Positions 1 to 4,948 are shown, counted from the stretch's first letter. The stretch: DNA of 11,309 bases from Patescibacteria group bacterium (GCA_004298345.1 SCTV01000015.1:1-11309); one strand, 5' to 3'. Program-made: numbers and translations. Notes: generated by a model from the letters alone, not told the origin.

Positions 1-13
1 GCTCTTCCGATCT
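1..13. other. Residual Illumina adapter sequence (probable artefact)
   Basis: The first 13 bases, GCTCTTCCGATCT, are identical to the 3' end of the standard Illumina sequencing adapter. The match sits exactly at the contig edge, where an untrimmed read end would place it. The adapter happens to keep the downstream reading frame open, so a gene caller would translate through it and add false residues to the methyltransferase. Genomic sequence most likely begins at base 14. A chance match exactly at the edge is possible but unlikely. Confidence 0.9.
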
Positions 14-14
14 G

Positions 15-626
15 TATCTTTCTGAAAAGAAAGACCTTGTTGTCGCTGATTTTTGTTGCGGCACTGGTAAAAATAGTCTTCTGCTTTCGGAAAAAGTCGG
101 GACGTTTAAAAAAGTGATATTGGTAGATATAAACGAGAGATTTTTGGAAATTGCAAAAAAATCTAAAATAAATGCAAAAGAAGTTGTTTTGGTAAAAGGA
201 GATATTCTGAAAGCGGATTTAACTTGTGAAGCGGATGCAGTAATCTCTCTCTTTGCATATCATCATGTGCCAGATCGCGCAAAAGGACTCTATGTAAAAA
301 AAGTGATAGAGGTTTTGAAGCCAGGAGGTCTGTTGCTTCTCGGTGAGATTTATCTACCTACCAAGGAGATTACGTCTGAATATTACAAGTATCTTACAGA
401 CACTATCCCAGATGGAGACATGAGTGATTCACTCAGAACATTTTTGCTTCAGACAGCAGAAAGTAGCGATTTTGAGTTCAAGGTTTCTCAAGATTTTGCT
501 CATACACAGCTCAAGAAAAATAACTTTACACTTTTGGAAAGTAAAAAGATTTGGCCAACAACGAAAAAGTTCGGTGACGATATAGGAATGTTTTTCGAAG
601 TTTGGAAGCTAAACACAAAGGTCTGA
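15..626 (+). CDS. Class I SAM-dependent methyltransferase, 5'-truncated
   Basis: About 203 residues are visible; the true start lies beyond the contig edge. The frame is open from base 15, and the GTG at 114 is internal because the SAM-binding glycine-rich motif I (VVADFCCGTG, visible residues 9-18) lies upstream of it. Next come a strand-2 acidic end (VILVDIN, about residues 34-40), a GDILKAD segment that resembles the adenine-contacting motif, and the motif IV/post-IV region (AYHHVPDRA, then VLKPGGLLLLGE). This order is typical of the UbiE/Methyltransf_11/25 superfamily (established knowledge). The substrate cannot be told: the C-terminal half (TSEYYKYLTDTIPDGDM and onwards) is not a specificity signature I recognise. 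The stop overlaps the next ATG (TGATG), suggesting translational coupling to the RNHCP fragment and gene downstream. Confidence 0.8.
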   Translation, partial: YLSEKKDLVVADFCCGTGKNSLLLSEKVGTFKKVILVDINERFLEIAKKSKINAKEVVLVKGDILKADLTCEADAVISLFAYHHVPDRAKGLYVKKVIEVLKPGGLLLLGEIYLPTKEITSEYYKYLTDTIPDGDMSDSLRTFLLQTAESSDFEFKVSQDFAHTQLKKNNFTLLESKKIWPTTKKFGDDIGMFFEVWKLNTKV

Positions 627-721
627 TGTCCAAACACTTCACCCGTACCATCGAAAATTTTACCTGCGAACACCCAGTACCAGAGTATAGCTCGGTACGG
701 GGCAAGCTACTTATACTATGA
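626..721 (+). pseudogene. Truncated duplicate of the RNHCP gene N-terminus (31 codons)
   Basis: This short ORF begins MSKHFTRTIENFTCEH, nearly the same as the start of the next gene (MSFTRTVENFTCEH). It then diverges immediately before the first CxxC would be completed. The matching codons differ mostly at third positions (TTC/TTT, ACC/ACA, CGT/CGC, AAT/AAC), so the copies have been apart for some time while the peptide was kept. After CEH the sequence becomes a hairpin-forming insert and the frame stops. It overlaps the methyltransferase stop (TGATG) and the next start (ATGA), so ribosomes could pass through all three. A weak AAAGG sits at 617-621. It is either a decayed tandem copy or a short coupling leader; I favour decay. 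Confidence 0.6.
673..702 (+). repeat. Imperfect hairpin inserted at the break of the duplicated gene
   Basis: CCC (673-675), GTACC (677-681) and GAG (683-685) pair with CTC (691-693), GGTAC (694-698) and GGG (700-702) around the loop TATAG. That makes an 11-bp stem with an A bulge at 682 and an A:G mismatch (676/699). It begins right where the 31-codon ORF loses similarity to the intact RNHCP gene, so it may be a small palindromic insertion unit. There is no T-run, so a terminator role is not supported. Whether other copies exist cannot be seen here. Confidence 0.5.
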
Positions 722-1026
722 GCTTTACACGCACAGTAGAAAACTTTACCTGCGAACACTGTGGATATGCGGTGGCGGGGAACGGCTATACAAATCATTG
801 CCCTAAATGCCTATACAGCAAACATGTCGATATTCACCCAGGCGATCGCAAGGCGACTTGTGGGGGACTGATGAAGCCTATTGGGGTGGAGAATAAGGGA
901 GGGGACTATGTTTTGGTGCAAGAATGCGTTGTCTGTGGTTTCAAAAAGAGAAATAAAGTCGTCAAGGAAGATGACTTTGACAAAGTGCTCGCGGTGTCCT
1001 CTCGTGCCAACTCTCAAGGCAAGTAG
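718..1026 (+). CDS. RNHCP-domain protein (putative zinc-binding)
   Basis: This 102-residue protein has the layout of the RNHCP family, small bacterial proteins of unknown function named for an Arg-Asn-His-Cys-Pro motif (established knowledge). In order: FTCEHCGYAV (first CxxC, Cys14/Cys17), TNHCPKCLYSKHVDIHPGDR (family core, residues 26-45, with the usual Arg replaced by Thr), CGGLMKPIGV (from Cys49) and ECVVCGFKKRNKV (last CxxC). Two CxxC pairs plus the HCPxC cysteines suggest one or two structural zinc sites. The ATG overlaps the stop of the 31-codon fragment (ATGA) and has no Shine-Dalgarno site, so initiation may depend on coupling from upstream. Full length appears present. Molecular function is unknown. 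Confidence 0.85.
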   Translation: MSFTRTVENFTCEHCGYAVAGNGYTNHCPKCLYSKHVDIHPGDRKATCGGLMKPIGVENKGGDYVLVQECVVCGFKKRNKVVKEDDFDKVLAVSSRANSQGK

Positions 1027-1047
1027 AGCCACGACTCCATACTGGTG

Positions 1048-1105
1048 TTGACATATCGTCAATGTATTGTTTTATTGTATTTTTAGGCCGATTCGGGTGT
1101 ACAAT
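1048..1105 (+). promoter_or_regulatory. Possible promoter region for the 1106-1445 transcript
   Basis: A perfect TTGACA (1048-1053) is followed by TATTGT (1073-1078), a 19-base spacer that is longer than ideal. TTGACATATCGTCAA at the same place is also an inverted repeat (TTGAC/GTCAA). A second -10-like TACAAT lies at 1100-1105. No start point can be fixed from sequence. The presence of a strong terminator at 1402-1443 with no conventional gene between implies a short transcript starting somewhere here. Confidence 0.3.
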
Positions 1106-1122
1106 TTACGCTGTCGTTTGAG

Positions 1123-1134
1123 TAGTGCGCACTA
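1123..1134. repeat. Perfect 12-bp palindrome TAGTGCGCACTA
   Basis: TAGTGCGCACTA is its own reverse complement and lies just downstream of the possible promoter region and 26 bp before the long inverted repeat at 1161. It could be a protein-binding site or a small RNA stem. A 12-bp palindrome can occur by chance in a window this long, so the support is limited. Confidence 0.3.
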
Positions 1135-1160
1135 TTTGAATGACCTGGATTTCATTTATA

Positions 1161-1281
1161 GAACCTTACAAAATTGGATGCAGTTCGAGGCGCGAGCGAG
1201 GCTTGCGACTAAAATGTACTAATGTACATTGCAGAAGCAAACGAGCGAAGCAACAAAGAAATGCGCCAATTTTGTGGGTTC
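1161..1281 (+). ncRNA. Inverted-repeat-bounded structured segment (RNA or MITE-like)
   Basis: GAACC (1161-1165) plus ACAAAATTGG (1168-1177) pair with CCAATTTTGT (1266-1275) plus GGTTC (1277-1281), giving a 15-bp closing stem with a small internal loop. Inside are a hairpin AATGTAC-TAAT-GTACATT (1215-1232) and CGCGAGC-GAG-GCTTGCG (7 bp with one G:T). A nested cloverleaf-like arrangement of this kind suggests a folded RNA, and a terminator follows at 1402-1443. An alternative is a roughly 120-bp miniature element with 15-bp terminal repeats. It does not match tmRNA, SRP RNA or RNase P RNA signatures that I know. Strand is inferred from the neighbouring terminator and micro-ORF. Confidence 0.4.
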
Positions 1282-1335
1282 TCATTATTAGCCTAATTTG
1301 TTTCGGCTTCACAAAGAGCTGAGATTTAAAAAAAT

Positions 1336-1395
1336 ATGGCAGCACCAGTATGTGCAGCATGCAAGAAGACTCCATGTTCTTGCCCAGCTAAATAA
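1336..1395 (+). CDS. Cysteine-rich micro-ORF (19 aa)
   Basis: ATG...TAA encodes MAAPVCAACKKTPCSCPAK: four cysteines in a CxxC-x4-CxC pattern, with Lys, Pro and Ala between. The stop is followed within seven bases by a strong intrinsic terminator, so the ORF sits at the end of its own transcript, as a real small gene would. No Shine-Dalgarno is seen (ATTTAAAAAAAT precedes the ATG), but most genes in this window also lack one. Four ligand-type cysteines could bind a metal ion or form disulphides; that is inference. The ORF is too short to exclude chance, so the call rests on composition and position only. I do not recognise a family. Confidence 0.4.
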   Translation: MAAPVCAACKKTPCSCPAK

Positions 1396-1401
1396 ATTTA
1401 G

Positions 1402-1443
1402 CAAACAAAACACTCCCTCCATTGCGAGGGAGTGTTTTGTTTG
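1402..1443. terminator. Strong intrinsic terminator, 18-bp perfect stem
   Basis: CAAACAAAACACTCCCTC (1402-1419) pairs perfectly with 1426-1443 around the loop CATTGC. The right arm ends in TGTTTTGTTTG, giving the U-rich tail for rightward transcripts; the mirrored A-rich left arm would also serve leftward transcripts. It closes the micro-ORF unit and separates it from the tRNA. From 1444 to 1497 I see only a short AACGG-ATTA-CCGTT hairpin and no convincing tRNA promoter. Confidence 0.85.
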
Positions 1444-1497
1444 GTAGTATGTTGGGGCACTTGATTACGGCCTAAAACGGATTACCGTTCGGCTAAA

Positions 1498-1568
1498 GCG
1501 GGACTAGTTTAATGGTAGAACTACAGTTTTCCAAACTGTTGGCGGGAGTTCGATTCTCCCGTCCCGCA
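1498..1568 (+). tRNA. tRNA-Gly (anticodon TCC)
   Basis: A 71-base cloverleaf. The acceptor stem is GCGGGAC (1498-1504) with GTCCCGC (1561-1567) and discriminator A1568. The D-arm holds AATGGTAGA, the anticodon stem is ACAGT/ACTGT around TTTCCAA (anticodon TCC), and the T-arm is CGGGAG-TTCGATT-CTCCCG. The anticodon reads GGA, with wobble to other Gly codons. The gene does not encode CCA (ACA follows), so 3' CCA must be added by a nucleotidyltransferase. Its 3' end is copied in the element just downstream. Confidence 0.95.
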
Positions 1569-1576
1569 CAAAATAA

Positions 1577-1597
1577 AGGCGCCGAAAGGCGCTTTTT
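1577..1597 (+). terminator. Terminator of the tRNA-Gly transcript
   Basis: GCGCC (1579-1583), a GAAA tetraloop and GGCGC (1588-1592) are followed by five T. This is a compact intrinsic terminator beginning nine bases after the tRNA. Confidence 0.8.
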
Positions 1598-1599
1598 GT

Positions 1600-1725
1600 G
1601 CGGGACGGGAGACGCTTCGCTATCGAACTCCTGGGGAACCCACGGTTCTCCCAATCCTTCCTCCACGGGGAAACGCCATTTTCCCCGACCCCTTTCCACT
1701 AATAGCGAAGCGTCTCCCGTCCCGC
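1600..1725. repeat. tRNA-Gly-derived element with 24-bp perfect terminal inverted repeats
   Basis: Bases 1600-1623 are the exact reverse complement of 1702-1725, with 78 bp between. The outer 13 bases are tRNA sequence: TCTCCCGTCCCGC at 1713-1725 is a direct copy of the tRNA 3' end (1555-1567), and 1600-1612 is the inverted copy. The left arm goes on, after a nine-base CGCTTCGCT interruption, with ATCGAACTCC (1622-1631), the reverse complement of tRNA bases 1545-1554. Two internal hairpins are seen: GAACC-CAC-GGTTC, and CGGGGAAA paired with TTTCCCCG. There is no ORF of substance. The direct tRNA-end repeat resembles an attachment-site duplication, but the added inverted copy is not typical of one. 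I read it as a miniature tRNA-associated element of unknown origin. Confidence 0.7.
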
Positions 1726-1739
1726 TCATTTTTCATTCC

Positions 1740-1784
1740 TTGCCTTTTCTCTCAGAAAATGTAGGATTCTGGTTAGAAAGGAGG
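1740..1784 (+). promoter_or_regulatory. Promoter and Shine-Dalgarno of the P-loop kinase gene
   Basis: TTGCCT (1740-1745) and TAGGAT (1762-1767), 16 bases apart, form a plausible sigma70 promoter just outside the tRNA-derived element. AAAGGAGG at 1777-1784 is an almost perfect Shine-Dalgarno five bases before TTG1790, and this decides the start codon. The leader would be very short. Confidence 0.45.
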
Positions 1785-1789
1785 TATTC

Positions 1790-2350
1790 TTGAAACACGC
1801 TATCTTAACCGTCGGTCCGCAATACGTGGGGAAGTCGACTTTTTGCAAAAAGATTGTCTGCGCTCATCCCGAGGTGGTGTATGTGAGTAGGGATGAGATT
1901 CTCACTGAGATGTTTGGCTCAGTCTGGCTCAGTGAATACAGTGGGCAACATCTTCTTGGGTGGGAAAAAATGTGGAAAATTGTTGCCCAACAACTTCAGA
2001 AAAATGAGGTCACCATTATTCTGGATACTTGGAATTCCTCTCCTAGCGATCGTGAGAAAATTGTTGGAAAATTGCGTTTGCTAGGAGTGGATAGAATCAC
2101 TGCCTGGCGATTCGTCACTCCAGAGCGGGCCTGTTTTCGGTGGTCTCTCAAGAGGGAACCATTTAAACCAGGAAGTTCAACAAAATGGACTAAATTCCGT
2201 TTAAGAGCGAGGCGGGATGCTAGTAGGAAGGTTTACCAAAATTTCCATTCACAACCGCTTGGTGACAATCTGTTTGACCAAGTCGTTGAGATTAACCCCC
2301 TCGAGCCACAGCCTGTCGACCTGTTCCGTTTGCAAGTCCAGCCCCACTAA
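1790..2350 (+). CDS. P-loop kinase, polynucleotide kinase/AAA_33-like
   Basis: A 186-residue protein starting at TTG, fixed by the AAAGGAGG site. Walker A is GPQYVGKST (residues 9-17). SRDEI (33-37) matches the (N/S)RD motif after strand 2 in T4 polynucleotide kinase-type enzymes. VTIILDTWNSS (about 74-84) matches the strand carrying the catalytic Asp, followed by PSDREKI. An Arg/Lys-rich lid (RWSLKREPFKPG, 117-128) and basic stretch (KFRLRARRDASRK) follow. The family phosphorylates nucleic-acid 5' ends, small molecules or peptidoglycan precursors (zeta-toxin relatives); the substrate here is unknown. No phosphatase or ligase domain is fused. It stands alone between the tRNA-derived element and HU. 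Its strong Shine-Dalgarno differs from its neighbours, so lateral acquisition is possible. Confidence 0.75.
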   Translation: MKHAILTVGPQYVGKSTFCKKIVCAHPEVVYVSRDEILTEMFGSVWLSEYSGQHLLGWEKMWKIVAQQLQKNEVTIILDTWNSSPSDREKIVGKLRLLGVDRITAWRFVTPERACFRWSLKREPFKPGSSTKWTKFRLRARRDASRKVYQNFHSQPLGDNLFDQVVEINPLEPQPVDLFRLQVQPH

Positions 2351-2361
2351 GGCTGGTTTTT
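2338..2361 (+). terminator. Terminator overlapping the kinase stop codon
   Basis: CCAGCC (2338-2343), loop CCACTAA including the TAA stop, and GGCTGG (2351-2356) are followed by TTTTTATTT. The hairpin is formed partly by the last coding bases, so translation to the stop could compete with its folding. Confidence 0.7.
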
Positions 2362-2381
2362 ATTTCTAACCATGATTGGAT

Positions 2382-2430
2382 TACAGGAAAACAAAAAAGC
2401 ACCCGATGGGTGCTTTTTTGTTTTCCTGTA
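2382..2430. terminator. Bidirectional terminator, 23-bp perfect stem, GAT loop
   Basis: Bases 2382-2404 pair perfectly with 2408-2430. The GC core GCACCC/GGGTGC is flanked by A-rich and T-rich arms, so a U-tract is made in both directions. It separates the converging kinase and HU genes and is the longest looped hairpin in the window. Confidence 0.9.
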
Positions 2431-2439
2431 GAGAAAAAA

Positions 2440-2712
2440 CTACTTTACGGCGTCTTTGAGGGCTTTAGCCGCTCTAAACTTTGGCACTTTCATCGCAGGA
2501 ACCTGGATAGCCTCACCGGTTCGTGGATTGCGAGCTTCTCGTGCTGCTCGCTGTTTTACTGAGAAAATACCAACGCCAGCGATAGAAACCTCTTCACCTT
2601 TCTTCAAGGTGTTGATGATTGAGTTTACTACTGTTTCTACTGCTTGCTCAGCTTGTACTTTGGTACCACCGAGCACTGCGTGTACTGCATCAATGATTGC
2701 TTGTTTATTCAT
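2440..2712 (-). CDS. hup: HU family DNA-binding protein
   Basis: 90 residues, the family's usual length, starting MNKQAIIDAV. HU is a small basic dimer that bends and compacts DNA in the nucleoid. Visible features are the helical dimerisation half (1-45), the GVGIFSVKQRAAREARNPRTGE strand-turn region (46-67) whose RNPRTGE carries the DNA-intercalating Pro63, and the C-terminal VPAMKVPKFRAAKALKDAVK typical of HU rather than IHF. The gene is monocistronic: a bidirectional terminator lies just downstream, and a -10 element is 26 bases upstream of the ATG. No Shine-Dalgarno is seen in front of the ATG (ACATTTTACACC). Confidence 0.95.
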   Translation of the reverse strand: MNKQAIIDAVHAVLGGTKVQAEQAVETVVNSIINTLKKGEEVSIAGVGIFSVKQRAAREARNPRTGEAIQVPAMKVPKFRAAKALKDAVK

Positions 2713-2738
2713 GGTGTAAAATGTTTTTTATTCTGATA

Positions 2739-2758
2739 AGTATAACATCGACCGATGT
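2739..2758 (-). promoter_or_regulatory. HU promoter -10 with overlapping operator-like inverted repeat
   Basis: Read leftward, TATACT (2744-2739) is a good -10 for hup. Immediately upstream of it is ACATCG-AC-CGATGT (2745-2758), a 6-bp inverted repeat in the -10/-35 spacer. The -35 is poor, which would fit a regulated or weak promoter. Whether a protein binds the repeat is inference. Confidence 0.45.
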
Positions 2759-2775
2759 GTATGTATTAAAAACTC

Positions 2776-2825
2776 TATACAGATACCTCTGTATAAAAGT
2801 CTAACCTCTGTATACAGTATATAAT
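2776..2825. promoter_or_regulatory. Cluster of CTGTATA/TATACAG repeats with TATAAT
   Basis: ACCTCTGTATA occurs twice as an 11-bp direct repeat (2785-2795 and 2804-2814). TATACAG (2777-2783) is the inverse of CTGTATA (2789-2795), and CTGTATACAG (2808-2817) is a perfect palindrome. A consensus TATAAT follows at 2820-2825 on the + strand. Three inverted/direct half-sites in 40 bp look like an operator array, either upstream of hup or in front of a rightward transcript. No -35 is evident. Confidence 0.35.
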
Positions 2826-2842
2826 AAGCCGTTTTTTGTGCA

Positions 2843-3033
2843 AGCTCCCCGATTTATAAGGAGCGGAGCGACTATATAAATCGAGCGCTACGCTCTGGTG
2901 AGCTCAGCATGCCCGCCACCGTCGTGGCTCCTAGACACCGAAGTATTCTCTTCGGTGAAGGTCGACAGAGCGAAGCAACCATATCGAATTTAAAAAATCC
3001 CTCGACTAGCGTCTGCTCCCTTTACAAAGGGAG
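2843..3033. other. Hairpin-dense intergenic segment, possible structured RNA
   Basis: No gene is visible between hup and rny (2713-3063). From 2843 on there are successive local stems: CGATTTATA/TATAAATCG (2850-2858 with 2875-2883), GAGCG-CTA-CGCTC (2883-2895), GCCAC-CGTC-GTGGC (2915-2928), CACCGAAG paired with CTTCGGTG (2936-2957) and CTCCCTTT-AC-AAAGGGAG (3016-3033). The last one lies 31 bases past the rny stop and may trim or end that transcript, although no T-run follows. The density suggests a non-coding RNA or decayed repeats. The word GAGCGAAGCAAC (2968-2979) is also at 1243-1254. No known RNA family is recognised. Confidence 0.35.
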
Positions 3034-3063
3034 AATAAATGCAGGACTTTTCAGAAATTGAGA

Positions 3064-4593
3064 CTACCTCGCAAACTCGATCGCTCGCAACTCCCGAATC
3101 ACATTTACCTTGATTTCACCAGGGTATTTTAGGTCTTTCTCTACTTTGAGAGCGATATCTCGAGCGAGAGTTTTGGCCTCAAGGTCGGTAATCTGCTCAG
3201 GGCTCACAAAAATGCGTATTTCACGGCCAGCTTGGAGGGCGTATGACTTTTCCACACCTTTGAATGAGTTGGCAATAGCTTCTAGGTCTCCCAAACGTTT
3301 GAGATAGTTTTCTATCGTGTCTTGTCGTGCACCAGGACGAGAGCCTGAAATGGCATCAGCACACTGCACGATGATGGATTCTACAGTCTCGTAAGGGTAC
3401 TCCTCATGGTGTGCCTGCATTGCTTTGACGATGTCCTCGCTTGCACCGAATTTTTGCAAGATGCGACGACCGATTTCTACATGTGTACCAGCTACTTCGT
3501 GGTCAACGGCTTTACCAATATCGTGGAGGAGGGCACCTGCTTTGGCTACGGACACATTAGCTTTGAGCTCGCTCGCAATCATGCCGGCAATGTGAGCCAT
3601 TTCGATAGAGTGCTGGAGGACATTTTGCCCATAGCTAGTGCGGAAGTGGAGTCGTCCGAGAATGGCGATGATTCGTGGGTCGAGGCCGAGCACTCCACAT
3701 TCGTATGCGGCTTGCTCACCTTTTTCTTTGATAATTTTATTGATATTTTGCTGGGCGGTTTCTACTACCTTTTCTATTTTTGCCGGTTGAATACGACCAT
3801 CTTTGATGAGTTCCTCGAGTGCCGTCTTTGCGACCTGTCTTCGCACCGGGTCAAATGATGAAATGGTGATAGCTCCGGGTGTGTCGTCAACAATAACTTC
3901 TACGCCAGTAATACGCTCGAAGGCTTTGATATTTCTTCCTTCTTTGCCGATGATCTTGCCTTTGATATCGTCGCTTGTGATCGGGACGTTGGTAGACATC
4001 ATTTCTCCAGCCACGGAGTTGGCCATGCGTTGAATAGAGGTCGCGAGAATACTCTGCGCTTTCTTTTCGAGTACTTCAGCTCCGGCCATCTCGAGTTTCT
4101 GGATACGGACGAGCATGTCTGCCTCACATTGTTTTTCTACTGTCTTGATTAGCTCTTGTTTGACCTCGTCTTCACTCATTTGGGCAATACGTTCGAGCTC
4201 GAGTTTTTTCTCGGCGTGAAGTTTTTCGGCCTTGTCTCGAATCTCTCTAACCTCGGTGATTTTAGTCTTTAAATGCTCGACTTCTTTATCGATATCAGCC
4301 TGGCGTCCGTCGAGCAAATCTTCTTTTTTGATTAAACGAATCTCTGTTTGCTTTAAACTTTCTTCTTTTTCTCGAGCCTCTTTGCGTGCTTCCTGAAGAG
4401 TCTCGATTGCTTTTGTTTCTGCTTCAGCAAGTACTTTTTTTGCTTGTTCTTTTGCCTCGAGGGTCATCTCCTTGATCTCGAGTTCCATTGAGCCTTTTTT
4501 GCCCAAAGAAATCACGAGTCTCAAGTAGTACCCAAGCGCAATACCTACCACACCGGCAAGGCTTGTGATCAGCGCGATTATTTTTAATGACAT
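3064..4593 (-). CDS. rny: Ribonuclease Y
   Basis: 509 residues, normal length for this membrane-anchored endoribonuclease that initiates mRNA decay. In order: N-terminal membrane helix (about 4-25, IIALITSLAGVVGIALGYYL), a long charged coiled coil (about 36-195), a KH RNA-binding domain (about 205-270) with the GKEGRN loop at 216-221, and an HD domain with LLHDIGK (His357-Asp358), further His328, His395/His396 and Asp413, matching the metal site of the family. The C-terminal region (about 450-509) is also conserved. The gene is transcribed alone. Upstream on its strand, TATGAT and TATATT are -10 candidates, but no confident promoter can be fixed. No Shine-Dalgarno before the ATG. Confidence 0.97.
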   Translation of the reverse strand: MSLKIIALITSLAGVVGIALGYYLRLVISLGKKGSMELEIKEMTLEAKEQAKKVLAEAETKAIETLQEARKEAREKEESLKQTEIRLIKKEDLLDGRQADIDKEVEHLKTKITEVREIRDKAEKLHAEKKLELERIAQMSEDEVKQELIKTVEKQCEADMLVRIQKLEMAGAEVLEKKAQSILATSIQRMANSVAGEMMSTNVPITSDDIKGKIIGKEGRNIKAFERITGVEVIVDDTPGAITISSFDPVRRQVAKTALEELIKDGRIQPAKIEKVVETAQQNINKIIKEKGEQAAYECGVLGLDPRIIAILGRLHFRTSYGQNVLQHSIEMAHIAGMIASELKANVSVAKAGALLHDIGKAVDHEVAGTHVEIGRRILQKFGASEDIVKAMQAHHEEYPYETVESIIVQCADAISGSRPGARQDTIENYLKRLGDLEAIANSFKGVEKSYALQAGREIRIFVSPEQITDLEAKTLARDIALKVEKDLKYPGEIKVNVIRELRAIEFAR

Positions 4594-4742
4594 ATGCGGA
4601 TAGCCCGCCTTCTGTTTACAGTGCTAAAAACGGTTTAATATACGAGATTTGTTCTGAGTTTGTATCATAATGTCTTGTAGATATACCATTGTTATAGTGT
4701 TCAATAAAAGGCGGAACCAAAATTAATACCAGTAATGATTTC

Positions 4743-4780
4743 ATCATATAGTATTTAATGAGGTTTGTCTACTATATGAT
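4743..4780. repeat. 11-bp inverted repeat upstream of rny, abutting repeat element A
   Basis: ATCATATAGTA (4743-4753) is inverted as TACTATATGAT (4770-4780) with a 16-base spacer, ending one base before element A begins. It may be an outer extension of that element or an operator of one of the divergent units. Bases 4594-4742 contain only AT-rich promoter-like sequence for rny and no gene. Confidence 0.4.
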
Positions 4781-4781
4781 A

Positions 4782-4915
4782 GAATCACGAATTACGATTC
4801 ATGATTCACGAATGGGGAAGAGAAATCTAATTAGTAACGCCCCCAAAATTGCAGTAGCAATTTTGGGGGCCTGCCCGTATCTATTCATGAATCGTGAATC
4901 ATAAATCTTGAATCA
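4782..4915. mobile_element. MITE-like repeat element, copy A
   Basis: The left end has GATTCATGATTCACGAATGG (4796-4815, continuing GGAAGAG). The right end has CCCGTAT (4874-4880) and ATTCATGAATCGTGAATC (4883-4900), then a degenerate third unit ATAAATCTTGAATC. The ends are inverted relative to each other. Between them is a perfect 14-bp hairpin, GCCCCCAAAATTGC-AGTA- and its complement (4839-4870), with no T-run after it, so not a normal terminator. Copy B at 5866-6029 has the same ends in the same order and orientation. No ORF is carried; mobilisation would have to be in trans. The name is descriptive; no known family is claimed. Confidence 0.6.
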
Positions 4916-4948
4916 GTCTTTATTTCTTGCTTCTATCTCATCCCTCCT

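Noticed and set aside
1021..1322. tmRNA, RNase P RNA or SRP RNA in the gene-poor stretch
   Set aside because: No tRNA-like ends with a tag frame ending in Ala-Ala, and none of the universally conserved RNase P or SRP core sequences are present.
1512..1793. 93-codon plus-strand frame and 78-codon minus-strand frame across the tRNA and its downstream element
   Set aside because: They translate the tRNA gene and inverted repeats; the open frames come from repeat composition.
2808..2817. LexA/SOS box from CTGTATACAG
   Set aside because: The spacing is shorter than the known Gram-negative box, and no SOS gene follows; kept only as an unassigned palindrome.
3406..3858. Plus-strand frame of 150 codons opposite rny
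   Set aside because: Antisense to the KH/HD-coding part of RNase Y; its Phe/Cys-rich translation reflects the complement of conserved codons.
4839..4870. Ordinary intrinsic terminator
   Set aside because: The stem is perfect but followed by CTGCCCG on one side and preceded by GTAAC on the other; no U-tract in either direction. Better explained as the core of the repeat element.
4743..4914. CRISPR array from the repeated GATTCACGA words
   Set aside because: Units are short, degenerate, in both orientations and not separated by regular unique spacers; no cas genes.
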